A DNA stretch of 64,000 nucleotides from Acridotheres tristis (taxonomy: Eukaryota; Chordata; Aves; Passeriformes; Sturnidae): contig CM072891.1 of NCBI GenBank assembly GCA_037013685.1, forward strand, positions 7,726,501-7,790,500. Direction: 5' to 3'. The translations under genes were made by a program, and so were the position numbers. Positions 45,836 to 60,535 of the stretch are shown one piece after another. Position 1 is the stretch's first letter, and every line of letters starts with the position of its first letter. The notes beneath the pieces are model-generated. The model was not told the origin of the DNA and made no database searches. It was given only the letters and a program-made list of their open reading frames with translations.

Positions 45836-48800
45836 TTTTATTGCCATTCAGGTACGTGTAGTTTACTATAGGAGTCTTGGTAGAAGGGCACAATCCTGGA
45901 CAGAGAATTAAAAATTTAGCTCTCCTAGATACATCGCAGTCTGGAAAATGATGTTTGGTTTCCTACACTGACAGAAATTTGCACTGGTACCATTCCAATT
46001 ACTATGTGACGGTCATAGTGACAGTCCCACAGAACATGACACTTCCAGCAGCATAGGAACCTTCTAGCATCCTCATTCTGGGATATAGGTACTGCTTCCA
46101 GTTACTGACAGTTACGTGGTCTTCTATGAGTAGTTCCGGTGAGAAATCCAAATAAAAATACTTATAATACGTAATCCAAGTAAAAATGTAACTGAACATG
46201 AGAAAAGCTGATAAAACTTTCCACTGACCACCCACTAGGAGACGTCAAAAGGAGTCTCTGCTAAAAGCCCATCCCAGTATATAGCCGTTAGCAAGTACAG
46301 ACTCTACCAGGACACATGGTGCTGTGGGTGTTAAAGCAGTTTTGGATTGTTGCTTGATGTGATTTTTTTTTAATGTGCTGCATCAACAAAAACACCCTCT
46401 ATAAGGATGCCACACAGTGGGAAAGAAGGGCAGCAGCAAACAGAGCAGCAGGATGTGGTCTACATTTTCACTGCTTGGCAGGGGTGTTTCCTGACACGCT
46501 TGTTTGGGATGCTTCTGACCAGCCTGGAGTGCTTGGAAAATCCTTGTTTTACAGGACTGATGCAATTCCTGCTTGAGGGAGGTGCAACTGCAGGAGAGAA
46601 TAAACATCAATGACTGTGTGTGGTTTTTTAGTGATAGGCTCAAACTCTGACATGTATTTAAGAAAGATGTGGAATTTAAAGCCGTTGTCATGGATTGCTC
46701 TTTAGAAATACTCAGTATTTGCCTATTCCATTTTATTTAGGATAACAAAATCTCCCCTGTTCACGGAGTTTCTTGTGCATTGAAAGGGTGGGATGGAAAT
46801 ACATCCAGATGCCAGGGGGCGGAAGGAAGGAAAGAGAAAGGATAGCAAGCTGCCACCAACCCTGGTTTAAATAATATGTGTCAGAGAGCATCTCTTGCTG
46901 ACACAGGAGATGTGTTTTTCTTGATATATGTCATTATTCATCCCAAGGTTTTCAAAACTTGAGGCTCTGTGAATTGCAGGTTTTTTTGCAGCCACTTCTA
47001 TCACAAGTTTAATTCCCTTTCCATGAGGAGAAGCCTATCCTAGCTGACCTTGTCAGCATTTGCCTGAAACAGAGTACTGAGAAGGTATAGATCCGGCCAG
47101 ACTGTCCAGAAGAGTTGCAGTCTTGGTGACCTGAGATCCCTCAAAGTCTAGCTACAGCTTACTATGGGAGATGAAGCAGGAGATATCAAAAATCACAAAA
47201 CTTCTCCAACAGAGTGGTTGAAAGAGTACTGCATGTTTTCCACCATGAGAACACTGCTGTTCTCTCAGAGTTCTGTAGTAGCACATCCTTCCAGCTTTAC
47301 TCCATCCTCTTCTGAAATGTCCTACAGTTTCCTCCAGCAAGAGTTATGCAGTGAATCACAGCCTCTTACACCTCAACAGGTTTCCATCAGTGCTGTGCTG
47401 AAGATGGTTCAGCTGGTTCAGTAAAACCTAGTGTTAAAGCTGGGCCCCAGTCAATTGGTAAACCTATGGCAAAAGTGACAGCTGGGAGCAGTGTTTAGCT
47501 GTCATAGCTTGACATGTCAGAACTCATCTATTACTATGCATAAGCAATAACTGATGTCATGATCTTTACTTCAAAATCCACTCCATTTTCCCCACTTTCC
47601 AAAATTCTTGACATGCCATTGCCCTGAGGCTCATAGGCTGGGTAGCACCATCTGCTTCTCCTTGTCTTTGTCCTGTGTACCCAATTCTCCCATCATATGT
47701 CTCAGCACAGAAGTTGGGACTACTTGCACAGTCTGTGCCTCTACCCTTTGAATTCCTTTATTCGCTGTCCCAGTTGCAACACAGCTATGTCAAACTTTTT
47801 GACCTCCCACACAAAGCTTTGTTCCTTCCCAGATGCCCCTCCATCTCTGTTCTGCCAGTGAGGTCCTCTCATTCCCATGGTGGGTGATACAGGAAGCCAG
47901 TCAGTTGGTGCTGGTTACCTGTTTTTGTGTGACCTCTCTACAACAGACTGTATGTGTGCAAGTATGAGACTCTATTCCCTATCCTTACATGCTGTGTCAC
48001 TCACCTTGATAAAATTACCAATTGTTCCAGTCAGGGCCATGAATTCTAACACATGCTTGTCCTGTGTGGCCATGACCACAACTCTGCTCATCACAGTAAC
48101 ACGTACTTAACTTGAAAGCCTTAGGAAGTGTAAGTCACCATCACTGAATAGTTCTGCAATAGCCTCCCAACAGAAGTCTGGGGGAAAAGGCAATCCCATG
48201 CTGTTTGCAGCCTTTAGTAGTTGTGGATGTTTTTCAGAAAAAAACATAATTGCCTGACAAGTCCTGTGTCTCAGAGTCCTGACTATGGTGACATCTCAGT
48301 CCTTTCCACTCACATGTACCATCTACAAGGCAGGAAGTGCAACCCTGTACATGTCCCTGGGTGCAGAGAACAACCATCCTTACATTGCTACATAAGCTTT
48401 TCAGGACCCAGGACACTAATTGTTGCTTGCAAGGCATCTTTCCTTCTCCAGCACATCTGTGTTTGACAGGTCAAGTCTCTGCCCTACTAAAGGAACTACT
48501 TTTATAGCCACTGCTCAGTATTCCCATTCTTTCTTTAGTGGGAGCACTGCCCACTGCATTTACTTGCTGCCAGTTTAGGGGGCTGTCATGTAGATTGTTC
48601 TGCATCAATGGCAACAGCAACTCCTTTCATATCAGAGTGGCAGACAGCAAAACTCTGTTAATCTAGCTGTCGATCCAGTTGCCTGGGAGCTGCTGGAAAG
48701 AAGCAGCTGGGTCAGCCACCAAAGAGCCACCAAACTAGTATTCCTCAAATTTTGATTCCAAAGCTCCTTTGATGCCCTGATTACAACTGTCAGTTTCCAC

Positions 48801-48891
48801 ACTCCTGACATTGTTCTGGCCTGGCCACATCAGAGACATCCGACAAAAAGCTCATTTCCTACCTGATGAAACTCAGATGAGTTACCTTGAG

Positions 48892-48929
48892 TATAAGTCA
48901 CCTTATTCTTCCTATAAGTCACCTTATTC
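48892..48929. repeat. 17-bp direct repeat
   Basis: TATAAGTCACCTTATTC occurs exactly at 48892-48908 and 48913-48929, a 21-bp period with two copies. Confidence 0.85.
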
Positions 48930-51900
48930 AGTAAAGCAAGAGGGTTCAGGGCCCTCTTGGTAGAACCCAGTCAGGCAATGGTGAAAATTTGCTGCCCATC
49001 TGATGTGTCTGTAAGGTTGTAAGGTTTAGGCTAACACATAAAGACTGCTTTCAGATCAGCTCAGTTGGAGGCTGCTTGTCTTCAGCCTTTTCCTGCTTGA
49101 AAGACTCCTCTCCAGACAGCAAAGCTGTTTACTGCTACCTGAAGCAGAATGAGAGGAGAATATAAAACAAACAGTGGGGTATCCTTGCCCAACACATTCT
49201 CCAGTGTATGGGAGAGGAAATTTACTCCTGGAATTAAAAGCAAAGAATGTGTCTGGACCAATGTGACTAACAGACATGTACCCCTGGTGTGCTGTGTTCT
49301 CCCTGCAGTCACCACGAAATCCAGAAGTGTACCGTGATATGAAAAGTATCTTTATGATATAAAGCTTCAGGGAAGTGGCTGTGAGAATTCACATTTGTCT
49401 TCTCCACTCCTGCTTCAAGAGAGGAAGAGGGCAGAAAGATTTTATTTCATCCACACTTTCAGAGAATAAATCCAAGCAAACAAGAGCTGCCCAGAGAGCT
49501 CACCCTACCCAGCTGATCATGAAGAAGCAGAACTGCAAGTTCAGCTGAAAGAATGAGAGAAAGAGTGTCTTAGGGTACTCTGGAAAACCATCCTAAGTCA
49601 GCCCTAGCTGTTGTTCTGCAAAGGCACCTTTTTTGTTGTCTAGTGATTCAAAAAGGATCAAATCAGAATCTCTGTACCATGCCTGAAGCAATCATTCTCT
49701 CATCAAACAATGTGGTGGAAAGTTAAGCTTAAACTCCTTTAGTCACCATATATTTTTAATACTAACATAATTCAAATCCTAGATTACTGTCCTCTTAAAT
49801 GCTTTGCAATGATTAATTGCTTAAGACACAGTAGTGTGTTCATGTTGCAAGGAAACCAGAGCAGTGCAAGATCCTCACCTATACTGGAAATACAAAGCAA
49901 ATGGATTGATATTCCTTTTTACATTCCCTAACTACTGTGGTGGAGCTCAGACTGAGGCAGCTGAGGAGCTTTGCTCATGGGGTGGGGTGGTAAATTAAAT
50001 TAATAGATTAATACAAAATAATTTTTAAGCCCCAGGTTTGATTAACTTGGAGTACAGTGCCAGAAGGTATCATGGAGTTAAAGAACCTAATAAGGTTAGA
50101 AAAGAAGGTTTAGACATATAGCTAATCAGAACACTCACTGCCCTATTAAATAGGATAAAAACTGAAAAGCAAATATTACATTTTCATGCTTGAGGACCAC
50201 TGCTAACTGGTTTGAATTTTTGAATAAACTTCTCTAAGATTTTAATTTCCCTGTCTACGGCCATGTCACATAAGTAACTCAGTCATTCTTTGATCATCTG
50301 GTGTATTCACATCCTTTTCCTCTTCATTTTTTTTCCAGCTCATGAGCTCACAAATTCTAGCAAAAATTCTTAGCAGTCTCATAGAGTATACTCTTAAATT
50401 TTGTATCACCAAATTATATTCCAAATAAATTTGCTTCTGTGTAGCAGGTTGTGTAGTTCTTTATATATCACATTGTCATCCTCATCCCTTTTGACAGTAG
50501 CTTTGAACTTGACAGTCAGTAGGTCACTCTGACTTTTGCATAGGGCTATTAATAAAGCAGTAAACAAGCTCCATTCTGAAATTATTGCTGAGATATTCTA
50601 CTAGGGATCTCTTTTCAGACCAATATCCTTGTCAGCAGAACGTATTCATCACATAATTGTGATGAATAATTCCCCTTCCTTAGCACAATCAAAAAGGCAC
50701 TGTCAAGACAGAGAATTGTGTTGATTCAGTACAATGATTTTGGTGTTCCTGGTCCCTGAACACAGCAACTATTGGGGTGGAAGTTACCCTCAATCAGAGA
50801 TTCACTCCTACCTCATTCTTCCACTGCCAGCAATTCATTGTGCAGATGTGGTTTATGAAGGCTTTTGGGAGTGGTCTGAGATTTTTACCTGAAGCACTTT
50901 GCCACAGCTTATATTAAAGAGCAGACATCTTATTAGAGGACTGGCTTATGCTTCTGCATAGTTCAAACCCTGACTTTTTCAGGCAAATAATATTTTGAAT
51001 CATCCCTCTGGTCTTTAGATTATTCGTTTTCAGCCTGATTTCCAAAGGAAATGAGTCATAAGTACATATGCTTTCTGCTGTCTGCCTGTCAGTCCTCTCT
51101 CAGTGACTTCCAAACCTGTTGAAACCTGTTGGCCGGCTCGATTAGATAGAACAGATATATCAATGATACTGAATTAATGTGGTATAAATGGAGGATAGGG
51201 AAGAAGCAGGGACACAGAGGCCCAACTGCATGATGGTGATGCTTAAACTGCCTCTGCACGGTCTGTCAAAACTCAGGTAGGTGACAGCCTGGCACAGGGA
51301 GGGTTAGTTCACTGTTGCCGACAAATCACTCTTCTCCTTATTTTTTTTAGTGCATTTTTAAGGAAAATAAGATTGAGAACTTTGTTTTATCCTTGTCTTA
51401 AGTTAGTTAGAAAACAGTTGACTTAGGCATCCTCTGCCTCTTTGATTCTGTCAGTTGTTGTCTCCATCCCTCCCACAAAGGCCATAATGATTTCTCTCTG
51501 TTTCAAAACATCATTAAAATGGAAAGGCTTTAGGCTACACTGGACCTGGATAAAACATATGAATAAGTAATTAATTTAATGAAGGAAATATTCATCCTCA
51601 TTTGACATCTCCATCTTGCCAGATGAATCTTTTCAGCTAGGGAGAGTTCAAGGAAAATCCAAAAGCCTTTCAGACCCTATGAATTTTACATGGTAAACCT
51701 GCTCTCCACCCCTCAGCAGACTCTGCAATGGTCATCTCTTTCCTGTGTACTGGGAGATGAACCGTGAGCTGCCACAGGGCACAACACACGGATGTTATTC
51801 AGCCACATCATCATGCCTTGTTCGTGGTACAGCATAAAGTGCTAGCTTTCATCCCAAACTGAGCATGCTGCAGTAAGCCAGGCTTGAGGCCATCATGGCA

Positions 51901-53639
51901 AGCACAACTGTTTGTGACTTCATTACAGAGCCTTCATGTTATTTCAGCTGCATTTCACAGTACTGCTGTCAGATGTTTGAACTACTGTGAGCAAAGGATG
52001 CTTTTCTCTTCAGCAGAGAAAGCATCTTGAAATCCCCCATGTCCTCCAAAGTGCTTCCCTATTTACAGAAGTCCCTCTTTGTCTCATATGGGTTTTGAAA
52101 AAATACCATCATTCCATTAAGACCTTAATTTCAGTGTTTAATATATTCCAGTAAGAATTATAAATATTTGATAGCACTTGTTGGAGTTGACTGTTGCTGA
52201 ACACCAGACATTTACTAGATGGTTGTATGGTGTTGCTGATCTCTGCTAAAATTCTCTGTACTTTTCCCTTGTGAAAACAAGTCAAGAGACAAGATTCCTT
52301 CAGTGGCTGTCAACAGCAATAGGGGGTCAGCAGAGGAAAGGGTACAGTGTAGAGAAGGTGCCACAGTGAGAAAGTAAAGCTACACAAGATGAACAAAAGC
52401 AAACGGCAACAAAGAGGCAGTGGAATAAATTGCAGCTGGAACAGATCTGAAGGCCAAGCATGTCTAGTTGACTGGACTAGAGTGGATTAGATAAGCACTG
52501 ATTCTAAAAGACAAAGACAGGTCAAAGATTACTAGATAGTCATAGAGGAGGAAACCTCTCAGGTGTTTAACCTGACAACAGATCAACAGTAACAACCTTG
52601 GCAAAAACAAATAGAAGAAATTTCCATCTCTTCTAATCTGGCTCCAGTAGGAGCTAGGATTTATAAAATCAAAATGTAGTAGTAGTTAAAACCTGACTAA
52701 ATCTCTTGATCTAGGAGCTTTGATAGGACTTTGCTCCTACTTCTGGCTGAGAAAAATGAGGACATGCAGATCAGAAGATGCAACATGAAGATTATCTCCA
52801 TATGAAGCTCTTTATTTTGGTAAAATAAAGATTTACTGGTACACGGCTGGAGGCAGATTTTGGCTTCAGAAAATTCTTGTTTGCTTGAAATCTAGATTTT
52901 AACTATGGCTTTAATATTACCACAGCCAAGAATTTTCAGTAAGCCTCTGGTTTTGAGTTGAAGGGCTAGTAACTAGAGGAAGTGGTAGGCTAAAATACTC
53001 TTACAAAACAGAATCTGTGTGGGATCAGATAAAAAGTTGGCTGAAATTCCTTGCTTCTCAAAGCCTTGACCCTTTGGAGGAAAACTGTAGTATTACATCA
53101 CTGAATTTGTGACAAAAAGGAAGCAAATATCACCACAAACTTACCTTAAAGTAGCTTAAGAAATATCTTACAGAAATAACTAACACTTTTAATAGGCTCT
53201 TCAAACCTACAGAAGTCTGAGATAGCAGAATATAAACACATAGCAAAGGCTAGCAGTCATGCCAGCTGTTCTTAAATGCTTACCTGTTCCCATGTCTGGC
53301 CAGGATATTGCTCTGACATCCTCCAACAGGACCTTCTGATAGGAATTAGAACTAAGTGGCAGCTGTCAAGGGCAACCCGGGATTGTTCATGCTCTGAGTG
53401 TTCAGGGCAATCAAGAACGGGACTCCAGAGCTGTCAAGAGTCTCCTATCCGTACCCATGGGTGGTACAAGTGTACAGATAAGACATATCCCAGATAACAT
53501 TTTCTTAAGTATTTGCAAGGCTGTGAACCCTCATAATTTTCCCAAGCAGTCTCTTTCAAAGGTTTACCCTTTTCACTGCTATAGAGCTTTTCCTAGCTGC
53601 AATGTAAGCCCTCTTCTTACTTTATGAGTACGAGGAGAA

Positions 53640-54250
53640 CAGATGGTTTCCTGATTATACCCTTCTTTGCATTTGGGTTGCTTTTTTTCTTTTTATGTGG
53701 ATGAAATAGGGTTAACCTCTCTTCCTTCACTGTCTTGGTGAGGCCCTGTCTTCTCTGGACCACTTGTTATTGTTAAGGTCCATCTGTGGATTTTCAGCAG
53801 AATTGCTTTCCAGCTACCTGCTCCCTTGCTTAACTTACACAGTTGGGTTTTTTCCTGCATATCTGTAGGACCTTTAACCTGCCTCTGTCGAATTGCATCC
53901 TGTTTTTGTCAGAACACCACCACCAATTTGTGAGGATCCTTTGGAATTCTGCCCCTACCTTCCAACAGGTACCAGCTCCTCACATCTAGGAGTTATCTGC
54001 AAATTGACAAGACAGTCTGCAGTCTGTCATTTAGGTCTGTACTGACAATACCAAATACCATGGGGCCTAAGACAGATCAGTGCAAACTCTAGTTAATGTT
54101 GCCTTTTGTTTTGTTAGCAGAATTAAGTCTATTCATTTAGACTATGCTCCTTCAACTTGCTTAAGAAAATGTCACTAAAATTTGTCATTTAACTAGTGTA
54201 AAAGCCAAGATATCTACTGTTTTTCCTTTATCTTCAAGATTGATCACCCT
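53640..54250 (-). mobile_element. Ancient CR1-like LINE fragment
   Basis: Highly diverged, but the plus strand keeps the order of the reverse complement of a CR1 ORF2 region: 'GTCGAATTGCATCCTGTTTT', 'TTGTGAGGATCCTTTGGAAT', 'ATCTGCAAATTGACAA', 'GTCATTTAGGTCTGTACTGA', 'ACCATGGGGCCTAAGACAGA', 'CTCCTTCAACTTGCTTAAGA' and 'AAAAGCCAAGATATCTAC'. This matches old CR1 subfamilies shared with turtles and crocodilians, far older than the copy at 37127. No coding capacity remains. Confidence 0.65.
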
Positions 54251-57200
54251 ATCAGACTGAAGTTAAACTGATCTGTTCTGACAGCTCATATTAGTCCTAG
54301 GGTGGGCTGCCAGCCACAAAAAGCCTGACACACAGGCTCAGCAGGTGCTGTGAGAACTACTAAATACCTTTCAATATGTACCATGGTGGAAGCATCAGCC
54401 ATACTTCAGTCACTTCTACTGCCTCTCTCCTAGAACAGCTAATTGGAATGATGAAGTCAGGATCTTTCTTCTGGAAGGGGTATGAAAGACTCAGGAGCAG
54501 CAGAGAACTGCAAGAGACCATGCTATGTATTGGGAAGAAAGCATTGCCACGATGGCATGAGGGGGAGGAACAGTTGGTATCTGCTCCCAAATTGAGTCAG
54601 GCTGAGAAGAAGAGGAAGGCTGTTTGGAAGAGGTGGCTCACTTTGGGCTCTGCAAACATTTGTGGATCCACACTTCATTTGGCATTAATCCCTCCCTGTG
54701 GAGAGAGGCAACCTGTCATACAGTTTGGATTTTAATTTTCCACCCATTTTCCTGCAAGCAGAAACATACGGGCATGTTTAGGCCTTTTTGGTACCTGGAG
54801 AGGAATAAATGAGAGCCACTGACTGGAAAGTTGTACTGTCATTGTGATACTCTCTTTTCATCCCATTAAGGTTGTCTGGGAACTAGGAGTCAGCTGATCT
54901 GATTATTGCCAGACATTATCAAGCTGTCTATAATTAGCTTTTTATTGGTGAGAAGCCAGAAAATCTTCTTTGTTTGCAAGCTTGGACTATAGAGAAAGAA
55001 GAGAAATATTTAATGGAAGAGATTGTTTGGAAACTGTAGATCCTAATTAGTGTCTCAGTCTAGTAGAGAAACTGTATGCAGCATTTCTCTGGGAAAAAAA
55101 GATACTTTAAGCATCCTCTTTTGAGGAATGCTGGTTTGCATTCTTGAAAGGCACAGCACACATGGATATATGGATGCTTTTCTCAGTTCCTCTACTACAG
55201 ACTTCTTACATTCACACGTTGTATGGCTCCTTTTAGTGCCAATCTATTGAAAATTTAACACTAGTTAAAATATAAGTTAAAACTTGGGCTGTGCCTTCTA
55301 CATGTAGCCTGTGCAGTTTACAAACTCAGAATCAATAAATCCAGATAAATTTGGATAAGCATTCCAGTAGCCAGTTCTTTTTATGCTGTATATTAAAACG
55401 ACAGTATTTAAATCCAAGGTGACTTTAAATCTAAAATAACCCTTTACATTTTCAGCATCATCTTGAGTCACATGTTATCTGATTTATTTAAGAAGTGAAT
55501 TATTTTCAAATTATTAACACATGACTGACATTTTCAGTCTCATATAGTAATGGTATCCCTTTTAATTCTTCCAGTGGACATTGTAAACTCCACGTGCTTT
55601 TTGTCAACACCATTTACACAGTCTGCAGCAAACAGAGATTAATGAAACATGCATTAGTGGCATGGTTAGAAGGTTGCTGTCTAATCCCAGACAAGTATTT
55701 TTTTCTTTTCACACCCCCCTTCCCCTCCCCGGCCTTCTATTTGGGTTTTGTTAGTGTTGTTGTTATATTCCAATAATTTCTCTTCCCAAATGCTTAAACC
55801 AAAACCTATCACTACCATGTTTTCTCTTTTCTGAGGGAGAGCATCACCATGGAGGATACCAAGCCTTCCGAAATACAGGACTCTCTGCCCTGTTATTTTG
55901 AGTCTTAAAGAGATGTAAGAACAAAGCCTGTTCAATGATACATGAAAGTCTTAATGAGATGTCTGAATAAAACCCTGAAGGAGTTATATTAAAGTATCAA
56001 TCATGTTTCCCAAAGTAGAACCCAGAGCAAGAATAGGAACTATCTTCCTGCAATTACATAGATTTTAAGTGAACTGCTCGCTGCTATAGTTGAGGTGAGA
56101 TCATATCTGAAAGCAAAGTATTTTGCAGAGTTTAATTGTGGTTATTTCTGGGAATGACACTGTCAATTTGTGAAATACAGGTTGAGTTTGTTGTGGTTGA
56201 AGTACCTAGCACTTGCTAAAGAGGAACAATCCACGTATGTTGTTAAACTCTAATGAGGGAGTCAAGAATAAATACAGTAAAGAGGGAAGATCCACTTTAG
56301 GTTTAAGCAGTAATTAGTTTAGCTACTTCTCTCTGCATTGCAACTAAACAAATCAATACAGGCTATTTTTTCCTTCTAAGGGTTGAAAATAAAGGTCATT
56401 TGGATTCAGACCTTTCTGTATATATAAGAGTAGTTTAACCACATTAACGCTTGTACAGGACACCTACTCCAGTCTCCAGGGAATGCTTGCAAGGGCAACC
56501 TTTTAGCAGTGCCAGTTAGTGTCCCTTGGTGATATCCCAGCATAGAAAAAGGTGATTCAGAGCTGGGATGTGATTGTAGTTAAGTGATCTTCTAGAGATG
56601 CTGCTGTCATACACAGCTAGGGAGGCTGATTTCTTCTGCCTGGATTTCACTGCTATAAATGCTCCTCTTGGTCTCCAGGCTGGCTGCAGTGTGTACCATA
56701 TCCTTAGCACATTGTCCAAACTCTTAACTTCACATCTCCACCCAGACTCAATCTCCTAATGGACCTCAGCTCTCACTCATACACTGCTTTCCCCAGAAGC
56801 CCCTTTCTGTGCTCTGCCCCCCATCTTTCTGTCATAGCTGAAGCAATACCTCTTAGCTTGGTTCGCACTTCCTGCTCTTTATTTCTGTGACCACTGAGCC
56901 GAAAAGAGGATTTTTGTGATCTCAAAGTTTTCAGATCTCAACATTTTTCTAGATCAGACTGTGCCCAGAGTGGACTGAATATTCAAAGGATTTGAGTAGC
57001 AGATTCTAAAGCATATCTCTACAGAGTTACTATATACAGCACCATACTGGTTTTATTTTCAGAAGGTTATCAGTTGGCCAGCTCAAGATTACCTTGGGGA
57101 TAACAGAAGGCAGTTGCTTGACACAAAGGATATCTGCCAGATTTCCGTTTGCAAAGCCAAACAATGAGGGCATGAGATGAATCCAAAGACGCAGTAACCA

Positions 57201-60200
57201 GAATCTTTTACAAGGGAAAATAAGCTATGTTTCCCTAGTCTGTTTTTCAAAAATACCTGAACAGTCTTGTCCGACATTTTCCAAAAGCAGACGTCAAAGG
57301 CAAATACCACACATGGAATATTTTAGCTCATAAACTTAAAAGACCAGCAAAGTTATAAGCAGCTGACTCTCTCTTTCAGTGAAAGGCACAAGAAAATCTT
57401 AAAAATAGGCAATGCAATCAGCTTACCTGAGTGAAAGCAAACAAACCAGGAGTTTGTTAAACACGAGTTTGCAACCCAAGGTTTTCCTGTAATGCAAAGG
57501 CATTTTTTTCTCAGTGTCTGAGCCCAAGGAGCATGCCACAGGGTAGGGATGTTTGAACAGTCCAATGCTGCTTGCACAGTAATTCAGCCCACTCTCTTAA
57601 GTGTTCTGTTACATTGATAGGCTTTGAGTCTTACCTACAATGGGAATTTGGCCACTGGTATAAGAAGTGTCTGTGGACAATTGTTCTGGAATGAAGATTT
57701 GCCCTTTGGTGAAAATTCCCAGCTAAGCAAGGCTTTTGATATTGTTGTTCAAAATCTCCATGTTAAAACCTGGACATTCTACTCCTAGACTTAGTTCTTA
57801 GCTCAGCCAAAATTCGAAGCCAAAAGTTAGAGCCAGACTGAGTTTTTTTCGTAACCTGCAGAGGTATTCTCACAGAAGAGGTTTCTGTGGTAAGATGCTA
57901 ACTGACAGCACTTTCAGTTGGACTTCTTTTTGAAGGTTCCGAGAATAGCTACGAAAGTAAGGAAAGCTGAAAAATGAGGGTTTTTTTTAGTAAGAGATTC
58001 CAGATGCCACTTTATACAAGCTAATAAAGAGAAGATGAAGGACATGATCAGAGTCTCAGAGGGCCAATACAACAAGAATACACAAGCTTTTCAGGGTAAC
58101 TTGTGGCTAGCAAATTGAAGCTAAACAAAAAATCAGTATAAAAATGTAATGATGTTTCCTAAACAATTAAAGTTATTAGCCTTTGGAATAAAAGAGATCT
58201 CATGGATCTCTTCTCACTGGTACCTGTCAAGTCTAGGTAGCTTCCCAAAAGACATTCTGAAATTCAAAATTATTTCAGGGTGGAATAAAGTAGAATCCAA
58301 ACTCCTCAACTGCCAGGATTTTAGTCACAACTTCCCGTCATTGCTAACCGCAGCTGCTGGTCAGGGTTAAAGGTGTAGATGTATTTTGGCTCCACGGGTG
58401 CTTTAATCTTTGTTTTGCTCAACCTTGTGCTGAACAGGACTATACAAACTAGCTCACTTATCTCCTGGTACCAGATCCGTACTGCACCTCTCAAATGGAG
58501 CTGGCTGGCATAGATTTGAATCCACAAATTAAAATGTACAAATCTAGGCTTAACATTACTTTTGTGAAGAAAAACAGCCAAATTTCCTATTTCTTTGCTT
58601 CAGGAAATACCTGCTTAAAATATCAGCAGTCAGTTGGGAAGTGTGAGGGACAGGGCCCCTCCACTGGAGCTAATAGCATTAACCTTCTCCCTGCTCCCAA
58701 GGCACATTACAGCCAGTAGTTTCAAGATGGTTTTTCTTTTATTTGATAGCAGATGGAGATTCTTCATCACTATGTGACATACATAGGCTTAAAAGTTAAG
58801 AATTACTTATTGCTTAAGCTGACACAATGAATCAGCTGCCAAATTGAGAATGATAACCAAATATGATGGATAACCGTCGCATGCTGCTGGAAGCAGGGCA
58901 AGCAACATTTCTGAGTGGGGGAGATGTAATCATCAGGTGCTATATTACAGTGACAATGAGACCTGCTGGGAATGGGCCACTATCGTGTGCCTCTGCAAGT
59001 AAAGAGCACCCCTCTAATCAGCAGAGAGTTACTAAAGCTGGTGCTGCGCAGGATCAAGCCCATTCAGTTTCGAGAAAGCAGGAGGATGATCTGGATAAAC
59101 CTCTAGATTTGCTCTCTCTGAGTGAGCTCTGTTCCTCAGAGGGATTCACTGGGGGCCTATTATGAACTTAGGAGTGTGATATGGTGTTTGATGTGGTAAA
59201 AAAACACTCCCAGCCAGGGTTAACACGTCTGTTTAGGAAAACAATATGTTTTCAAAACAATTCTCCCCTGACTGAATTTGGTAAGAAGTACAAAGATTCC
59301 ATGTCTCCTCCGTTTCTGAAAGCTGAATTACTAAGCCTCAATATTTTCATTGGATCACAGTAGATTCAGATCATTTCAGGCCACCCAGAACTGGAAGCAC
59401 GCATGTCTAAATATTTATAAGGGAGATACTCCCTTCAGGTTCATTTCCAACAGCCGCTTCCAACACTGCCTCTCCAAGTGGCCAACTCTTCCAGCAGAAC
59501 TGCTTCCTGCACATCCATCTGCTCGGTTTTTTCAGATAAACACACGTCTCTCCTGCTGGCCATGTGGTGCTGACTTCTCCCCACCACGTGCACAGCTAGC
59601 GGGGATGCCCTACAGAAGCTTTACTGTATGAGTCACAGAAAGAACCCAGCTGGATATCTGGAAACCCATTTGGGTTTATGAATTAGCAGGATGTGGGAGA
59701 ATTTTTCTTTTCTTTTCAACCAATACGTGAAGTAATTCCATACTGAGTTAATATACATGAATAGACCGCTTGTCATTATTCACAAAGTCATTTCTGTGAC
59801 TCTCACTGGAAATACCAAGTAGCAAATGAACAGAGAGACTGAAATCCACCCTCTAGTTGCTCTGAAAGGCAGTTCCATAGAACATGAAAAGCTGGCTCAG
59901 ATTGGCAGTGTGGAGAAGGCTACTGCCACTGTTCTACATGCTACTGGTCAGCAGATAAACAAAGCAATCTTGTTTCCAGAGCAGTGAAGCCAGCAGTAAA
60001 TTTACACAGCCATCTTTTCGATAGTTTCAAAAAATAAAGAAAAACCAGGCACAGTCATTTCAAGCTCCATTAGAAACAGAGTGAGAAAAATCAATGTGTG
60101 ACAAATAGGAAGGGACAAACTCTGGAAAAGGAAGTGCCACTAAGGTTTTAGAAATAGATGTGTTTTTTAACTGGCAATCAAATAACAAATGATCAGAATC

Positions 60201-60487
60201 TTTCAAAATAACTATGCACATAATGGCAGGAACTGTTAGAATATATTGACATTCAATTATCAAAGCAAATGGGACAAAGCTCTTGTTAGTAATGGCTCTG
60301 TCACTTAAACAATGTACCAGCAGTGGGAGTAGTTCTGCAGTCCTTGTTAAACACATCTCTAGCAACAGTGTTCCCGTGGTAAAAGCCTGTTTATGATTGT
60401 TCCCAGTAAGCTGTTTAAGCTTTGAAGGTGTAGTTGGGTTAGAAACGTATTCTGTCAACATTAAGTGATCATGGATTTGGACTAAAT

Positions 60488-60535
60488 TAGGTTGAAAGGA
60501 ATCTCTGGAGATCATCTAGCCAATCTCCTTCTCAT
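60488..60535 (-). mobile_element. Short CR1 3' end
   Basis: AGGTTGAAAGGAATCTCTGG then AGATCATCTAGCCAATCTCC matches the CR1 3' terminal segment (GGAAGGGACCTCTGGAGATCATCTAGTCCAACC) in reverse orientation. Only about 48 bp are recognisable. Confidence 0.65.
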
